64,000 bases of DNA from Rubripirellula obstinata (lineage in GTDB: Bacteria > Planctomycetota > Planctomycetia > Pirellulales > Pirellulaceae): NCBI RefSeq assembly GCF_001642955.1, contig NZ_LWSK01000001.1, forward strand, positions 1 through 64,000, read 5' to 3'. Numbering within the stretch: position 1 is the first letter of the stretch; each line of letters starts with the position of its first letter. Under the pieces are notes generated by a model. It was not told the DNA's origin, did no database searches, and saw nothing but the letters and a program-made list of their open reading frames with translations. A program made the position numbers and the translations under genes. This document shows positions 37,980 through 47,158 of the stretch, one piece after another.

Positions 37980-38012
37980 CCAGCGACACGACCGCGAAGG
38001 TCCTGGCTAAAA

Positions 38013-38186
38013 TTAACCTTGATCCTTCTGGGCCCTTTCAAGGTTTCGTTGATGCAGCATCCGCTCAGCGTCAATCTCCCTTGTGATTTGCTGAGACAAT
38101 TCGGAGTTCTCGCGGGAGGACTTTTCTATTTCAGCATCTGTTGGGACCACAATCAGATCGTCAATCGAGTCACTTGATTCGCTCAT
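38013..38186 (-). CDS. 57-residue hypothetical protein
   Basis: This short gene begins MSESSDSIDDLIVVPTDAEI and ends in a charged helix (ITREIDAERMLHQRNLERAQ). AGGAAAAAGC directly before the ATG is a good ribosome site. It follows the HNH-like gene 38288-39064 on the same strand, so the two probably form an operon. No family is recognised. Confidence 0.6.
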   Translation of the reverse strand: MSESSDSIDDLIVVPTDAEIEKSSRENSELSQQITREIDAERMLHQRNLERAQKDQG

Positions 38187-38287
38187 GCTTTTTCCTGTGA
38201 GTGAAATTAGATATTGCTGCTACAAAGCGTGAAGCACTTCCCCAACACGGATGGAGTAGGGCTAGAGCTAAAAGCCAGCGTTCAATA

Positions 38288-39064
38288 TCAACCAGAAGTG
38301 AATTCCGTATCAAGTCCCCACGTTCGAGAGGTGACTCGTTCGACAACTTCTCGTTGGTGTTTTACAAGGACATCAAAAAACGAATCCGTGATGTTCCCAT
38401 TCGGTCGCCATTCTTTCCAGGGCATTAAAGTCTCTCCTTTTGCAGAAACTAAGCTTTGGGACCAGATATCGAGATCGCCAATCGAGAGTTGTCGCCGACT
38501 AAGCAACGCTACAATAAACAGTGGGCCAACCTGAGATAGTATTAGGTTTTTCTCGTGGAAAACATGTCCGCCCATCGCCTTGTGCATCGACAGGTCTTTG
38601 TCGAATAGCAGGAAGCAGTGCATCGAAAATGGTAAAACGTCAGAGCGATTTCCGAGCAAATAGTCTCTCCAGTATTTGTGAGCGGACTTGACCTCACTTC
38701 GCTTGGGCAATGACTTTATTCCTCCACAGTATTCAAGCGTGCGAAGTGAAATCGATGTGCAGAAAGCGTGAAACCTTTCGTCGTACTCAGTGGGCGATGG
38801 GTTCTGTTCATCAATTTCAGCCAGCATTTCTTTTGCGTACTTTTCTCCCCGTGAAAAGACTTGTTCACAGTCGTTGCAGTACCAGTAGCGTTTAATCTGC
38901 TTGGGAAAAAAGCGATTGGTTTCTAGGTTTATAAATGCGCCTCCTGTTTCGCGATCGGAGACGAAGTCCCGGTACCCGAACGACGGCCAGATGTGGCTGT
39001 TACGAAGATTTCGATGCTGTTTGCACAGTCGGCAGACGCCAACCTGTTTTTTGACGGAACGCAT
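38288..39064 (-). CDS. HNH-like zinc protein
   Basis: The 258-residue protein begins with an HNH-like module: CRLCKQHRNLRNSHIWPSFG, then YWYCNDCEQVFSRGEKYAKE. Histidine (SHIWP) and both cysteine pairs are present, but the classical NxxxLC segment is modified. The rest is unrecognised. Such proteins often sit in defence regions; here it lies 99 bases from the CBASS operon end on the same strand and may be a separate defence nuclease. Confidence 0.65.
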   Translation of the reverse strand: MRSVKKQVGVCRLCKQHRNLRNSHIWPSFGYRDFVSDRETGGAFINLETNRFFPKQIKRYWYCNDCEQVFSRGEKYAKEMLAEIDEQNPSPTEYDERFHAFCTSISLRTLEYCGGIKSLPKRSEVKSAHKYWRDYLLGNRSDVLPFSMHCFLLFDKDLSMHKAMGGHVFHEKNLILSQVGPLFIVALLSRRQLSIGDLDIWSQSLVSAKGETLMPWKEWRPNGNITDSFFDVLVKHQREVVERVTSRTWGLDTEFTSG

Positions 39065-39162
39065 TCAAATTTGCTTGGAGCTAAGGTGATGTCGGCACTG
39101 TTTAAAATTGACACGCTAGAACCTTGAGGGTTCGGCGTTCGTTTTTCCTGCGTTCTCTGGAT

Positions 39163-40746
39163 TCACTGAATATTGACTACGAACTCACCACTTCGTGCAA
39201 CACAGGCGTTGTTCTTAACGACAAACGCTTCGACCCAGTGCATTCCGCGATACTCCGTTTTTTCCCGTCTGATTTTCCCCGACTGCCCACCATCATAAAA
39301 CTCACCTCGTAGGTTGCTGGCGTTTGCGGCTTCGTCGCCAGTGTTAACCACTTGCCAATAGACCGTGTAAGGCTTCGGTACGTCTGTTTCGATTTCAAAA
39401 ACTAAATCGGCGTACTTAGGAATCGCGGGTGAGTTGCTTCGGAAAGCAGTCGGGCGAAATCCGTTTCGGGTAAATCGAGCCTTGATGCGTGCTTGGCGTG
39501 TTGTCGGTTGCATGTGCCACCTTGGCGGTTCCCTGTGAGCGACATCGAAACGCAACAGCTGCTTGGCCACTCGACCAAACGCAGAAACCGGCATTCCTTG
39601 CCCTGCGGGAACCCGCCCTTCAAGCTCAGATGCCACTCTCTTTCCGATTGATTCGCCGAATGAAGTTTGCAAGGATCGTTCCAGCTCTTTTGGTGTTGCG
39701 GCATTCAACAATTCGTCGATGTCTTCTTGCAGCCAATTCACCCATTGGAAGAATGCATCCGGCCGTCCGCTGTCTGGTTCATTCCAACGATCCGCAAAAT
39801 TCTCGTTGGGGTTTACGGGGTTGGCGATAACCCACTCATCGTTCTCACATCGAATCAGTCCGGTTTCTTGATGCCGTGTGACTCGATCCAAGAAGTTCGC
39901 TAGTGCGGAATAGACATCGGGCTCCTGTTGATACGCTATCGCTGCCAGAGTCGTGATGATGACTGAAATTGGACGTTCGCCGCTATTAGGTTGTCCTGCA
40001 AAACGGATATCTCGATGTCGTTTCAAAATCTGGACCATTCGTTGAAGTGGCGTTCGTACCAACTGGTCAGGAACTTCATCGACACTGGCAAACACTTCGC
40101 TGTGTTCGCGAAAAATCTGACTTTTCCGCAACGAAGCCGTGCGGTTAAAGATTGGGCGTTGACATTCGGCGAACCAGTCCGCGTAGCCAGCGGGATTTGT
40201 AAATCCCCATTCATACGTGGTCACAGACTTGCTGCGATCGGTTAGAGCGACCGATTTCAAACTCATTGATGGTTCTACACCCGCAAACGTCAATGGATCG
40301 GGAACGCAGGGCAGCACGTCAAGATGGAAGCCCGCGCCGTCTTGTTCCGCGTACAGCAGTGTCCAGCACCGCCGCCCTTCGTCATCAAGTAGGCGGCTGT
40401 AAGTGCCATGTTCTTTAAGCCGGTTGCCGACATGGTGGCGAACTAGCTCGGGACTGGTCTGATGCTTTGGGATAATGATTTCACATGCCAAATCAATGTC
40501 GTAGTCTGATTCAACACCATCGTGAATCGGTCGCACGACGGTCCCTAGCCGGAATGATCCTTGTGGATAGATTGCTGGTGCGCCAGTTGAGCCAGGGTAG
40601 ACGCCTGATTCGAGCCAATTCCCCACGGACGTGTATCTCTCGACCGCTTGCTTGTATTTGCTTGGTGGAATGTCGAGTTCTTTCGCAATGTCTTGCAAGA
40701 TCGAATTGACGATCAGAATTCGGTTGTCGATCATGGTTGAATTCAT
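39163..40746 (-). CDS. cdn: CBASS CD-NTase with AGS-C sensor domain
   Basis: The 527-residue protein starts at ATG 40746, 8 bases after the Cap5 stop. The polymerase-beta-type nucleotidyltransferase core has PQGSFRLGTVVRP (GS motif, residues 63-64), SDYDIDLACE (metal-binding Asp 83 and 85) and FHLDVLPC (third Asp). The C-terminal about 110 residues (YADLVFEIETDVPKPYTVYW onward) match the AGS-C domain fused to SMODS nucleotidyltransferases. It is predicted to make a cyclic oligonucleotide after phage infection and so activate the adjacent HNH-SAVED nuclease. The product cannot be deduced here. Confidence 0.88.
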   Translation of the reverse strand: MNSTMIDNRILIVNSILQDIAKELDIPPSKYKQAVERYTSVGNWLESGVYPGSTGAPAIYPQGSFRLGTVVRPIHDGVESDYDIDLACEIIIPKHQTSPELVRHHVGNRLKEHGTYSRLLDDEGRRCWTLLYAEQDGAGFHLDVLPCVPDPLTFAGVEPSMSLKSVALTDRSKSVTTYEWGFTNPAGYADWFAECQRPIFNRTASLRKSQIFREHSEVFASVDEVPDQLVRTPLQRMVQILKRHRDIRFAGQPNSGERPISVIITTLAAIAYQQEPDVYSALANFLDRVTRHQETGLIRCENDEWVIANPVNPNENFADRWNEPDSGRPDAFFQWVNWLQEDIDELLNAATPKELERSLQTSFGESIGKRVASELEGRVPAGQGMPVSAFGRVAKQLLRFDVAHREPPRWHMQPTTRQARIKARFTRNGFRPTAFRSNSPAIPKYADLVFEIETDVPKPYTVYWQVVNTGDEAANASNLRGEFYDGGQSGKIRREKTEYRGMHWVEAFVVKNNACVARSGEFVVNIQ

Positions 40747-40754
40747 GATTTTTT

Positions 40755-41879
40755 CTAGGAAATAGTTAGGGCAGGCGAGAAGCCACCCGTCGATCGGTTT
40801 TGGTCGTATACGGATAACGGAAGGTCCGCTTTTGGCATCCAAACGCGGCCAACCTCGATCGCCGCTGAAACCGGAACCGCCGGGAATAGCGAAAGTCGTG
40901 CATTTTGCCCGTGTTGGAGCTTGATCGCGTCAAACGTTTTTCGCATCACTTCACGAAACCGCTGTAGGTGCAATTTGCTTTGCAGAAAATCGTTTCCCGG
41001 CTGAGGTGCAGAGATCTTCCAAATGCAGCAATCGTTGCCAATGACATCGTGAATTCGATCGTTCGCAACGTGAGCACTTAGCGATAAGTTGAGAGCTACA
41101 TCTTTGGCATCGGTTGGTCCAGTACAAGTTTGATTGAACTGGAAATCTGTTGGTGGGTCTTGCCATGCCCAACCTGCGGGCTCGCGGTGCAATTGATAGA
41201 CATCAACAGCGTGTATGTCGGAGATCAGTCGCCCCAATTCAATCAACAAAGGCATTGGAGCAAGGCCAAAGACCGAAAGATGCTGAATGTCCTCCGTTAG
41301 TCGCGGAGTCACACGCGAGGCGAATTGCCGTCGTAGGTGCTGGGATTCAATCGACCAATACTCAGACTCATGGTCTCCGAACGAACTGTCTTTCAACCCC
41401 AGCGAAATGGGTTCGTGGCTGGCTGGATACCGCTTTGGAATCATCGCTAACTTCGCATTCGCAAGAGTTAGTGGTGCGCCATGCTCGCCAATTCTGGCAC
41501 CGTAGAATAAAGCGTGCGACTGTCGGTCGGTGTCAATACTTGTCACGGTTCCGATTCGTCGTTCGTGATCGCTCTTCATCTGCTGAAGGCGAGCAACCGG
41601 ATGCCCATCGACATCGATCTTGTCAACGAGTCGGTGATGAACGTCACAGAGCAGCATTAAATTCGAGAGATCTGCTTTCAGCTTCTCTGAAAGAACGGAA
41701 TCGCCACGCGGACCTGCGGGCTTGTCCGCGATAATATGAGCGACATAGGCTTGGTTGAACTCCGCCTTAGTCACCTTGTCACGGTACAGAACTTCATTGC
41801 AGCCTTCGTATTGGCATCGCCCCGCCGCTCTGCCCCAGAGGCAGAGCTTGGTCCATTCAGGAATGTAAGACACTGACAT
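40755..41879 (-). CDS. cap5: Cap5-type HNH-SAVED effector nuclease
   Basis: The 374-residue protein begins at ATG 41879. An N-terminal HNH domain (CQYEGCNEVLYRD, AYVAHIIADKPAGPRGD, NLMLLCDVHHRLVDKID) is followed from about residue 115 by a SAVED domain (HALFYGARIGEHGAPLTLAN, YPASHEPISLGL, and further along LSLSAHVANDRIHDVIG). SAVED binds cyclic oligonucleotides made by the neighbouring CD-NTase; binding should trigger non-specific DNA cleavage and abortive infection. Gene order and spacing support one operon. Confidence 0.9.
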   Translation of the reverse strand: MSVSYIPEWTKLCLWGRAAGRCQYEGCNEVLYRDKVTKAEFNQAYVAHIIADKPAGPRGDSVLSEKLKADLSNLMLLCDVHHRLVDKIDVDGHPVARLQQMKSDHERRIGTVTSIDTDRQSHALFYGARIGEHGAPLTLANAKLAMIPKRYPASHEPISLGLKDSSFGDHESEYWSIESQHLRRQFASRVTPRLTEDIQHLSVFGLAPMPLLIELGRLISDIHAVDVYQLHREPAGWAWQDPPTDFQFNQTCTGPTDAKDVALNLSLSAHVANDRIHDVIGNDCCIWKISAPQPGNDFLQSKLHLQRFREVMRKTFDAIKLQHGQNARLSLFPAVPVSAAIEVGRVWMPKADLPLSVYDQNRSTGGFSPALTIS

Positions 41880-41883
41880 GGGT

Positions 41884-42117
41884 TTAGTGCTTAGTGTCTT
41901 TGGGAGGATGCGGATCGTTCCCATAGCTATCCGAGTCTCGGATCTGTCCGTTGGGTCGGTGAATCACGAGTTCCGTTTCGTTCTTCTGAGCTAGGTCGCG
42001 ACCAGCATCGATTGCCTCACGCTGGGTGCTATGGAGCGACGATGCCCGTTCGCCGCCCTCGCGTTTGACAGCCCATTCGTCTCCGTTGGGCACAACGTGA
42101 TAGTCTTTTTTCGTCAT
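41884..42117 (-). CDS. DUF2188-family protein, first gene of CBASS operon
   Basis: The start at ATG 42117 has AGGAAAT upstream and gives 77 residues; the frame is open to 42222, but that would run over the promoter. The sequence KDYHVVPNGDEWAVKREGGE and STQREAIDAGRDLAQKNETE is the DUF2188 fold. It ends 4 bases before the Cap5 start. DUF2188 proteins have no assigned role; here it may be a CBASS accessory factor. Confidence 0.75.
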   Translation of the reverse strand: MTKKDYHVVPNGDEWAVKREGGERASSLHSTQREAIDAGRDLAQKNETELVIHRPNGQIRDSDSYGNDPHPPKDTKH

Positions 42118-42185
42118 CTGATTTCCTGGGGTAAGGAAGTAAAAGTAGTCGCGGTTGTCAGGTTTCCCGACGCTTCGCCGTATAT

Positions 42186-42233
42186 CTATAACGAACATAC
42201 CCGTTCGCTCGCAGCGTGTCAACTATAACGAAC
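42186..42233 (-). promoter_or_regulatory. CBASS promoter with overlapping operator repeats
   Basis: On the minus strand TTGACA (42217-42222) and TATGTT (42194-42199) are separated by 17 bases, a near-consensus sigma70 promoter about 70 bases before the DUF2188 start. The palindrome CGAAC-N6-GTTCG (42192-42207) covers the -10, and two copies of ctataacgaac (42186-42196 and 42223-42233) flank the promoter 37 bases apart. These fit a repressor site for the divergent XRE protein. Confidence 0.65.
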
Positions 42234-42276
42234 GTCGTGTCTTGCTTTGACCCCATGAAGCTGATATGCTTTTGTC

Positions 42277-42726
42277 ATGGAAGAAGCCCCAAAGCCTGAC
42301 GAAACGCCAAAAATCCCGCTTGCGGAGAATCTCCGTAAGTTCCGTGAGGAAAAGGGGTTGTCGTTGGACCAGGTAGCCAAACAGGCGAAAATCTCCAAGG
42401 CTTATCTTTGGGAACTGGAGAGAGATACCGAGGGAACTAAAAAACCCTCTGCGGTGGTACTGATGCAGATTGCTGATGCACTCTCGCGAACGCTGGCTGA
42501 CCTTCTCAGCCTGCCGTCGGTTCAGACCACAGAGGGGCCGCGAGAAATCCCGGCATCACTCGTTGCGTTTCGGGATCGACTCAAGAGCCAGGGCACGGAG
42601 CTTTCAGAGTCCGACCTTCAAGACCTTGCGAAGACGCGTTTTCGAGGCGGTCAGCCTCAAACGCCCGACGAGTGGCACCAGCTTTACCTCTTGATGGCGA
42701 GTAATTCACGGAAGCCATCAAAATGA
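42277..42726 (+). CDS. XRE-family regulator (CapH-like)
   Basis: The 149-residue protein has an N-terminal helix-turn-helix: LAENLRKFREEKGLSLDQVA and KISKAYLWELERDTEGTKKP, with a C-terminal helical region. It overlaps the metallopeptidase gene by four bases and is divergent from CBASS. A HTH repressor paired with an ImmA/IrrE-like protease is the arrangement of CapH/CapP, in which cleavage of the repressor after DNA damage induces CBASS. No ribosome site is visible, but gatatgct lies 7 bases before the ATG, so the mRNA may be leaderless. Confidence 0.75.
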   Translation: MEEAPKPDETPKIPLAENLRKFREEKGLSLDQVAKQAKISKAYLWELERDTEGTKKPSAVVLMQIADALSRTLADLLSLPSVQTTEGPREIPASLVAFRDRLKSQGTELSESDLQDLAKTRFRGGQPQTPDEWHQLYLLMASNSRKPSK

Positions 42727-43736
42727 GTTCGGGGCATTCAACAACACAGTCTTTTATTGACGAATTGGTTCGCTCAACCGGGGCTAGTTCACCCGAAGAA
42801 GCCATACGCGCGAAAGCACGTCAATTGATTCAAACATGTGAATCCATGTTTGGCCGTCCAGAAATGCCAATTGACGTCGATGTTCTCACTAGCTTGCAGG
42901 GCATTCATGTAAGCGGGGCTCTACCGATCCAAAGTCCAGATGCCGAACTTGCTCCACGTAGCGAGGGTGGCGTCGAAATGCGAGTGCATCCCGATCGACC
43001 CGAGACGCGAAAACGGTTCAGCGTTGCACACGAGATCAGCCATACGTTCTTCCCTGAATACGAACAGAAATCATGGTGTCGAACGGATGCCCGCTATCGG
43101 GATCGAAATGATCCTGACCAATATCTTGAAATGCTCTGCGATATCGGTGCTGCTGAATTGCTGTTTCCGCAGCCATGGTTTTCAGATGACGCGAACCAGG
43201 TATCCAGTGCATCGGGGCTTGTCGCGTTAGCCGACACCTACCATGGATCGCGGGAGGCAACCTTACGTCGGTTTGCCGAGCTTTCAAACGACCCGATCGC
43301 TGCGGTTTTCTTTACTTGGAAACTGAAACCCGTTCAAAAAGGCGTCGTTGACAACGAAGACCAAACCAACCTGTTTGGCCTGAGTCACGATGAACAAATT
43401 CGTGACGCGTTGCAGCTGCGAATTGATTACTCGATAGCGAGTGAGAGCTTCTCGCATCTAGGTCACTACCTACCGCCCGAAAAATCAATCAAGAACGACG
43501 GCCCCATTTTCGAGGCATCATCTACAGCATCTTGTTTTGATGGTGAATGTCATCTTGATTTTGGGCCAGCATCTGGCACGTACAACGTGATGGCGATCCC
43601 GCTGCCTACCGATCGAAACCAACGAGGCCCGAAAGGGGAACACTCGGTTGCTGCAATCGTTCGCCCAGTTGCGGTTCAAAAGGCAAAAAAGAAACGCAGC
43701 GCGACGCCAGACAACTCGCCCACGCTGTTCGACTGA
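42723..43736 (+). CDS. ImmA/IrrE-type metallopeptidase (CapP-like)
   Basis: The 337-residue protein has the zinc protease motif HEISH (residues 103-107, in RFSVAHEISHTFF) and the third-ligand region EMLCDIGAAELLFP. The C-terminal half is uncharacterised and holds cysteines (ASCFDGECHLDFG) that could form a sensor or zinc site. It is coupled to the XRE gene. Predicted role: cleavage of the XRE repressor under stress or infection, derepressing the CBASS operon and possibly the downstream type I RM genes. Confidence 0.78.
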   Translation: MSSGHSTTQSFIDELVRSTGASSPEEAIRAKARQLIQTCESMFGRPEMPIDVDVLTSLQGIHVSGALPIQSPDAELAPRSEGGVEMRVHPDRPETRKRFSVAHEISHTFFPEYEQKSWCRTDARYRDRNDPDQYLEMLCDIGAAELLFPQPWFSDDANQVSSASGLVALADTYHGSREATLRRFAELSNDPIAAVFFTWKLKPVQKGVVDNEDQTNLFGLSHDEQIRDALQLRIDYSIASESFSHLGHYLPPEKSIKNDGPIFEASSTASCFDGECHLDFGPASGTYNVMAIPLPTDRNQRGPKGEHSVAAIVRPVAVQKAKKKRSATPDNSPTLFD

Positions 43737-43803
43737 TCGTCCACAAACAGAACTGTGTGACAAAACCATTCAAACCATGTAATCTTCAAAGCAACAATCA
43801 TCT

Positions 43804-45954
43804 ATGGGAAACCAACTTGCGAACATCAAACGGCTGGAAGCGGATCTGTGGGAAACAGCCGATAACCTGCGTGCGAACTCGAAACTAACCAGTACAGAGT
43901 ACTGCATGCCCGTACTGGGCATCATCTTTTTGCGTCACGCCGCCAACCGATTCGATACCGCAACCGAAGAAATCAAAGCTAGTGGACTAAAGCGTTCACC
44001 CGTAAAAGCGGACTACGTCAAACGTCGTGCTTTGTTTCTGCCGGAAGAGTCTCGCTACGGGTATTTGCTGGATCTCCCCAGCGACACCGACTTGGGCGAA
44101 GCAGTTAACACGGCGATGGACAAAATTGAGGAGTCCTTTGAGCCGCTCGCGGGTGTTCTGCCGCGTGAATACGGCATCTTTGAACGCGAAGTCCTTGAGG
44201 ATCTGTTGCGGGCCTTTGACTCCGAGGCCATGAAGTCGGCCACCGGGGACGTGTTCGGTCGCATCTACGAATACTTCTTGATGAAGTTTGCGATGCAAGG
44301 TGCACAAGACAACGGTGAGTTCTTCACTCCACCGTCATTGGTGCAAACGATCGTGAACATTATCGAACCGACACGAGGCGTCGTTCTCGATCCAGCAGTT
44401 GGATCGGCGGGAATGTTTGTGCAGTCGAGCCATTTCGTCGAGGCGATGGGACAAGACGCTGCTCACAACTTGACGTTCTACGGACAAGAAAAAACGGCGA
44501 CCACAATTCGCTTGGCCAAGATGAACCTGGCAGTCCACGGACTGGAGGGCGACATCGTCGAAGCGAACTCGTTCTACGAAGACGAACACGGCCTGCTCGG
44601 AAAAGCGGATTACGTGATGGCCAATCCACCGTTCAACGTCGATATGGTCGACGCGGAAAAAGTCAAAGGTGACGTGCGATTGCCGTTTGGTTTACCGAGT
44701 GTGAACAAGAAGAAGAAAGTCAGCAACGGAAACTATCTCTGGATTCAATATTTCTACTCGTATCTCAGCGACAAAGGCCGAAGCGGTTTCGTCATGGCGT
44801 CCAGTGCATCAGACGCTGGCGGTGACGACAAGTTGATTCGCCAGCAGTTGGTCGAAACCGGTCACGTCGACGTCATGGTCACAATCGGCACCAATTTTTT
44901 CTACACCCGAACATTGCCTTGCATGCTGTGGTTCTTTGACAAGGGCAAGCCGAAGGAACGACTCGATAAGGTGCTGATGATCGACGCGAGGTCGATTCAT
45001 CGTAAGGTCACCCGTGTGATTAATGATTTTTCGCCGGAACAATTACAAAACATCGCGTCAATCGTTTGGCTACATCGCGGTGAAACTGACCGCTACTTAG
45101 ATCTTGTTCGCGGGTATCTGCTTCAAGCAAATGATGCCGCTGTTGAGCTATCGCCGCTACTCAACGATTTCTCAGATGCAATGGGTGAATTCTACGAGCA
45201 TCTTGATGCTTGGAACGACATCCTTTCAGAAGTCCCGACAAATCCCGACGACTCTGAAGAGGAAGCCAATACTTCTGATCGTGACGCTTACCGTGATGCC
45301 TTTGCCGAATTTGCTGGTCACTGGCACGAATTCACTGAAGCGCTTCCGAACACCCAAAAGGCTATCGACAAGCACGCCAAATGGATTGCAAAAGCCAAGC
45401 TGAAAACGAACAAGCAACAAATCGCGGCTCATGAACAAACCGAAGTGGTGGTCACGGACATTAAATCACTTCGCAAAATCGTGGAGCAGACAACCAAGCT
45501 GGCATCGACCTGTCATGACCTCGCAACCAAAAAGTTGGACGCGAACAAAGCTGAAGGCTGGAATTCGACCGAGACTCGTGATCTGCACAAGCACTTGATC
45601 CGTACGCTGAAAGTTGGTGACGAGAACAATCTCCGAGTGACCCTGGCTGCCGCAATCAAGCAACCTAGCTATTTCCACCGTCAGGTTCATTGGCTTCAAA
45701 GTAAGTTCCCAGACGGGAGCTACAAAGACGTGGAGGGTATATGTAAGTCAACGCCACGCGCAGAAATCGAAGAGAACGACTGGTCTTTGACTCCAGGCCG
45801 GTACGTCGGAGTATTGCCACTGCTTGACGAAGATCCCGATTTCGATTTTGACGATCGCATGATCCAGATTCATTCTCAACTACAGTCGCTCAGTGCTGAT
45901 GCCAGTGAGATTATGAAGTCAATTAGCGGAAATTTCGACGAGTTATTGAGATGA
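43804..45954 (+). CDS. hsdM: type I restriction-modification methylase subunit
   Basis: The 716-residue protein contains the HsdM core: GEFFTPPSLVQTIVNIIEPT, LDPAVGSAGMFVQSSHFV (AdoMet motif I) and DYVMANPPFNVD (catalytic NPPF). It is longer than the usual 500 residues because of a C-terminal helical region of about 250 residues. The stop overlaps hsdS by four bases (ATGA). With HsdS it methylates adenine in a bipartite site. Confidence 0.9.
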   Translation: MGNQLANIKRLEADLWETADNLRANSKLTSTEYCMPVLGIIFLRHAANRFDTATEEIKASGLKRSPVKADYVKRRALFLPEESRYGYLLDLPSDTDLGEAVNTAMDKIEESFEPLAGVLPREYGIFEREVLEDLLRAFDSEAMKSATGDVFGRIYEYFLMKFAMQGAQDNGEFFTPPSLVQTIVNIIEPTRGVVLDPAVGSAGMFVQSSHFVEAMGQDAAHNLTFYGQEKTATTIRLAKMNLAVHGLEGDIVEANSFYEDEHGLLGKADYVMANPPFNVDMVDAEKVKGDVRLPFGLPSVNKKKKVSNGNYLWIQYFYSYLSDKGRSGFVMASSASDAGGDDKLIRQQLVETGHVDVMVTIGTNFFYTRTLPCMLWFFDKGKPKERLDKVLMIDARSIHRKVTRVINDFSPEQLQNIASIVWLHRGETDRYLDLVRGYLLQANDAAVELSPLLNDFSDAMGEFYEHLDAWNDILSEVPTNPDDSEEEANTSDRDAYRDAFAEFAGHWHEFTEALPNTQKAIDKHAKWIAKAKLKTNKQQIAAHEQTEVVVTDIKSLRKIVEQTTKLASTCHDLATKKLDANKAEGWNSTETRDLHKHLIRTLKVGDENNLRVTLAAAIKQPSYFHRQVHWLQSKFPDGSYKDVEGICKSTPRAEIEENDWSLTPGRYVGVLPLLDEDPDFDFDDRMIQIHSQLQSLSADASEIMKSISGNFDELLR

Positions 45955-47147
45955 AATTTTCCGAATTTACTCTGGCAGAATTGGGGCATGTGTCCCGTGG
46001 TCGTTCACGGCATCGGCCACGTCATGCTGACTTCCTCTATGGTGGCAATCATCCATTCTTTCAAACTGGGGACGTTCGCAACGCCAATTTATACCTCACC
46101 GAGTTTTCCCAAACTTATTCGGACGCTGGCCTCGCCCAAAGTAAAAAGTGGCCTGCCGGAACGCTCTGCATTACAATTGCAGCCAACATTGCTGAAGTAG
46201 CGATACTCGGTGTTGATGCGTGTTTTCCTGATAGCATTATCGGTTTTGTAGCTGAGGAACAACGCTGCGATGTACGGTACGTGAAGTATTGGTTTGATGT
46301 TTTTCAAAAGCGATTTCAGCAAGTCTCGCAAGGTGCTGCACAGGACAACCTGAGCCTAGAAAAACTCCTGCGTTTTAGGATCCCTGTTCCTGAGTTATCA
46401 GTTCAGAATCGCATTGCTGACATTCTTTATGCATATGACAAAGCGATTGAGATCAACCAAACTCGCATCGCCTTGCTCGAAGAGGCGGCTGAGCAACTCT
46501 TCACTGAGTGGTTTGTTCGACTTCAATTTCCAGGTAACGAACATGGGGAAATGGTAAAGGGCACACCTAATGGATGGGCAAAAGGAAAAGTAAACGACTT
46601 GGTGGATGTAAAATCTGGATATGCATTTAAGAGCAAATCGTTCTCTGAGTCTGGATTATTCCAGGTCATCACAATTAAACATGTGAAGGACGGTAGATTT
46701 GACCCAGGTAGTGAAAGTTGCATCGATTCACTTCCGCGTGAAATGCCACGTCATTGCATTTTGCAGACAGGCGATATCCTGCTTTCGCTAACAGGAAACA
46801 TTGGGCGTACGTGCCTGGTCACCAGTGATAACTGCCTCTTGAATCAACGTGTCGCGAAACTCGTTCCGAAGTTCGGACTGGGATTTGCTTACTGTTTCTT
46901 TAGGAATGAGATGACAAAAATGAGATTGGAGACAATCTCGACTGGTGTTGCCCAACAGAATCTAAGTCCTATCAAGATGTGCCAACTTGATTTCGATATT
47001 CCGCCTTTAGAACTTTTGAAGCGGTTTGAGGAATTTGCCGACCCAATTTGCAAACTGATAATTTCTTTGCACCAACAAAACCGAAGCCTTGGCGAAGCAC
47101 GAGATTTGTTTCTCCCACGCCTGATGAGCGGAGAAATCGAAGTTTAA
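45951..47147 (+). CDS. hsdS: type I restriction-modification specificity subunit
   Basis: The 398-residue protein has two target-recognition domains (about residues 1-150 and 205-350) separated and ended by conserved helices: QNRIADILYAYDKAIEINQT and IALLEEAAEQLFTEWFVRLQ, and the terminal SLHQQNRSLGEARDLFLPRL. It sets the recognition site for HsdM and HsdR. The coding sequence is distinctly more AT-rich than its neighbours, as expected for a domain-swapping subunit. Confidence 0.88.
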   Translation: MKFSEFTLAELGHVSRGRSRHRPRHADFLYGGNHPFFQTGDVRNANLYLTEFSQTYSDAGLAQSKKWPAGTLCITIAANIAEVAILGVDACFPDSIIGFVAEEQRCDVRYVKYWFDVFQKRFQQVSQGAAQDNLSLEKLLRFRIPVPELSVQNRIADILYAYDKAIEINQTRIALLEEAAEQLFTEWFVRLQFPGNEHGEMVKGTPNGWAKGKVNDLVDVKSGYAFKSKSFSESGLFQVITIKHVKDGRFDPGSESCIDSLPREMPRHCILQTGDILLSLTGNIGRTCLVTSDNCLLNQRVAKLVPKFGLGFAYCFFRNEMTKMRLETISTGVAQQNLSPIKMCQLDFDIPPLELLKRFEEFADPICKLIISLHQQNRSLGEARDLFLPRLMSGEIEV

Positions 47148-47158
47148 CCAGCCCATTT

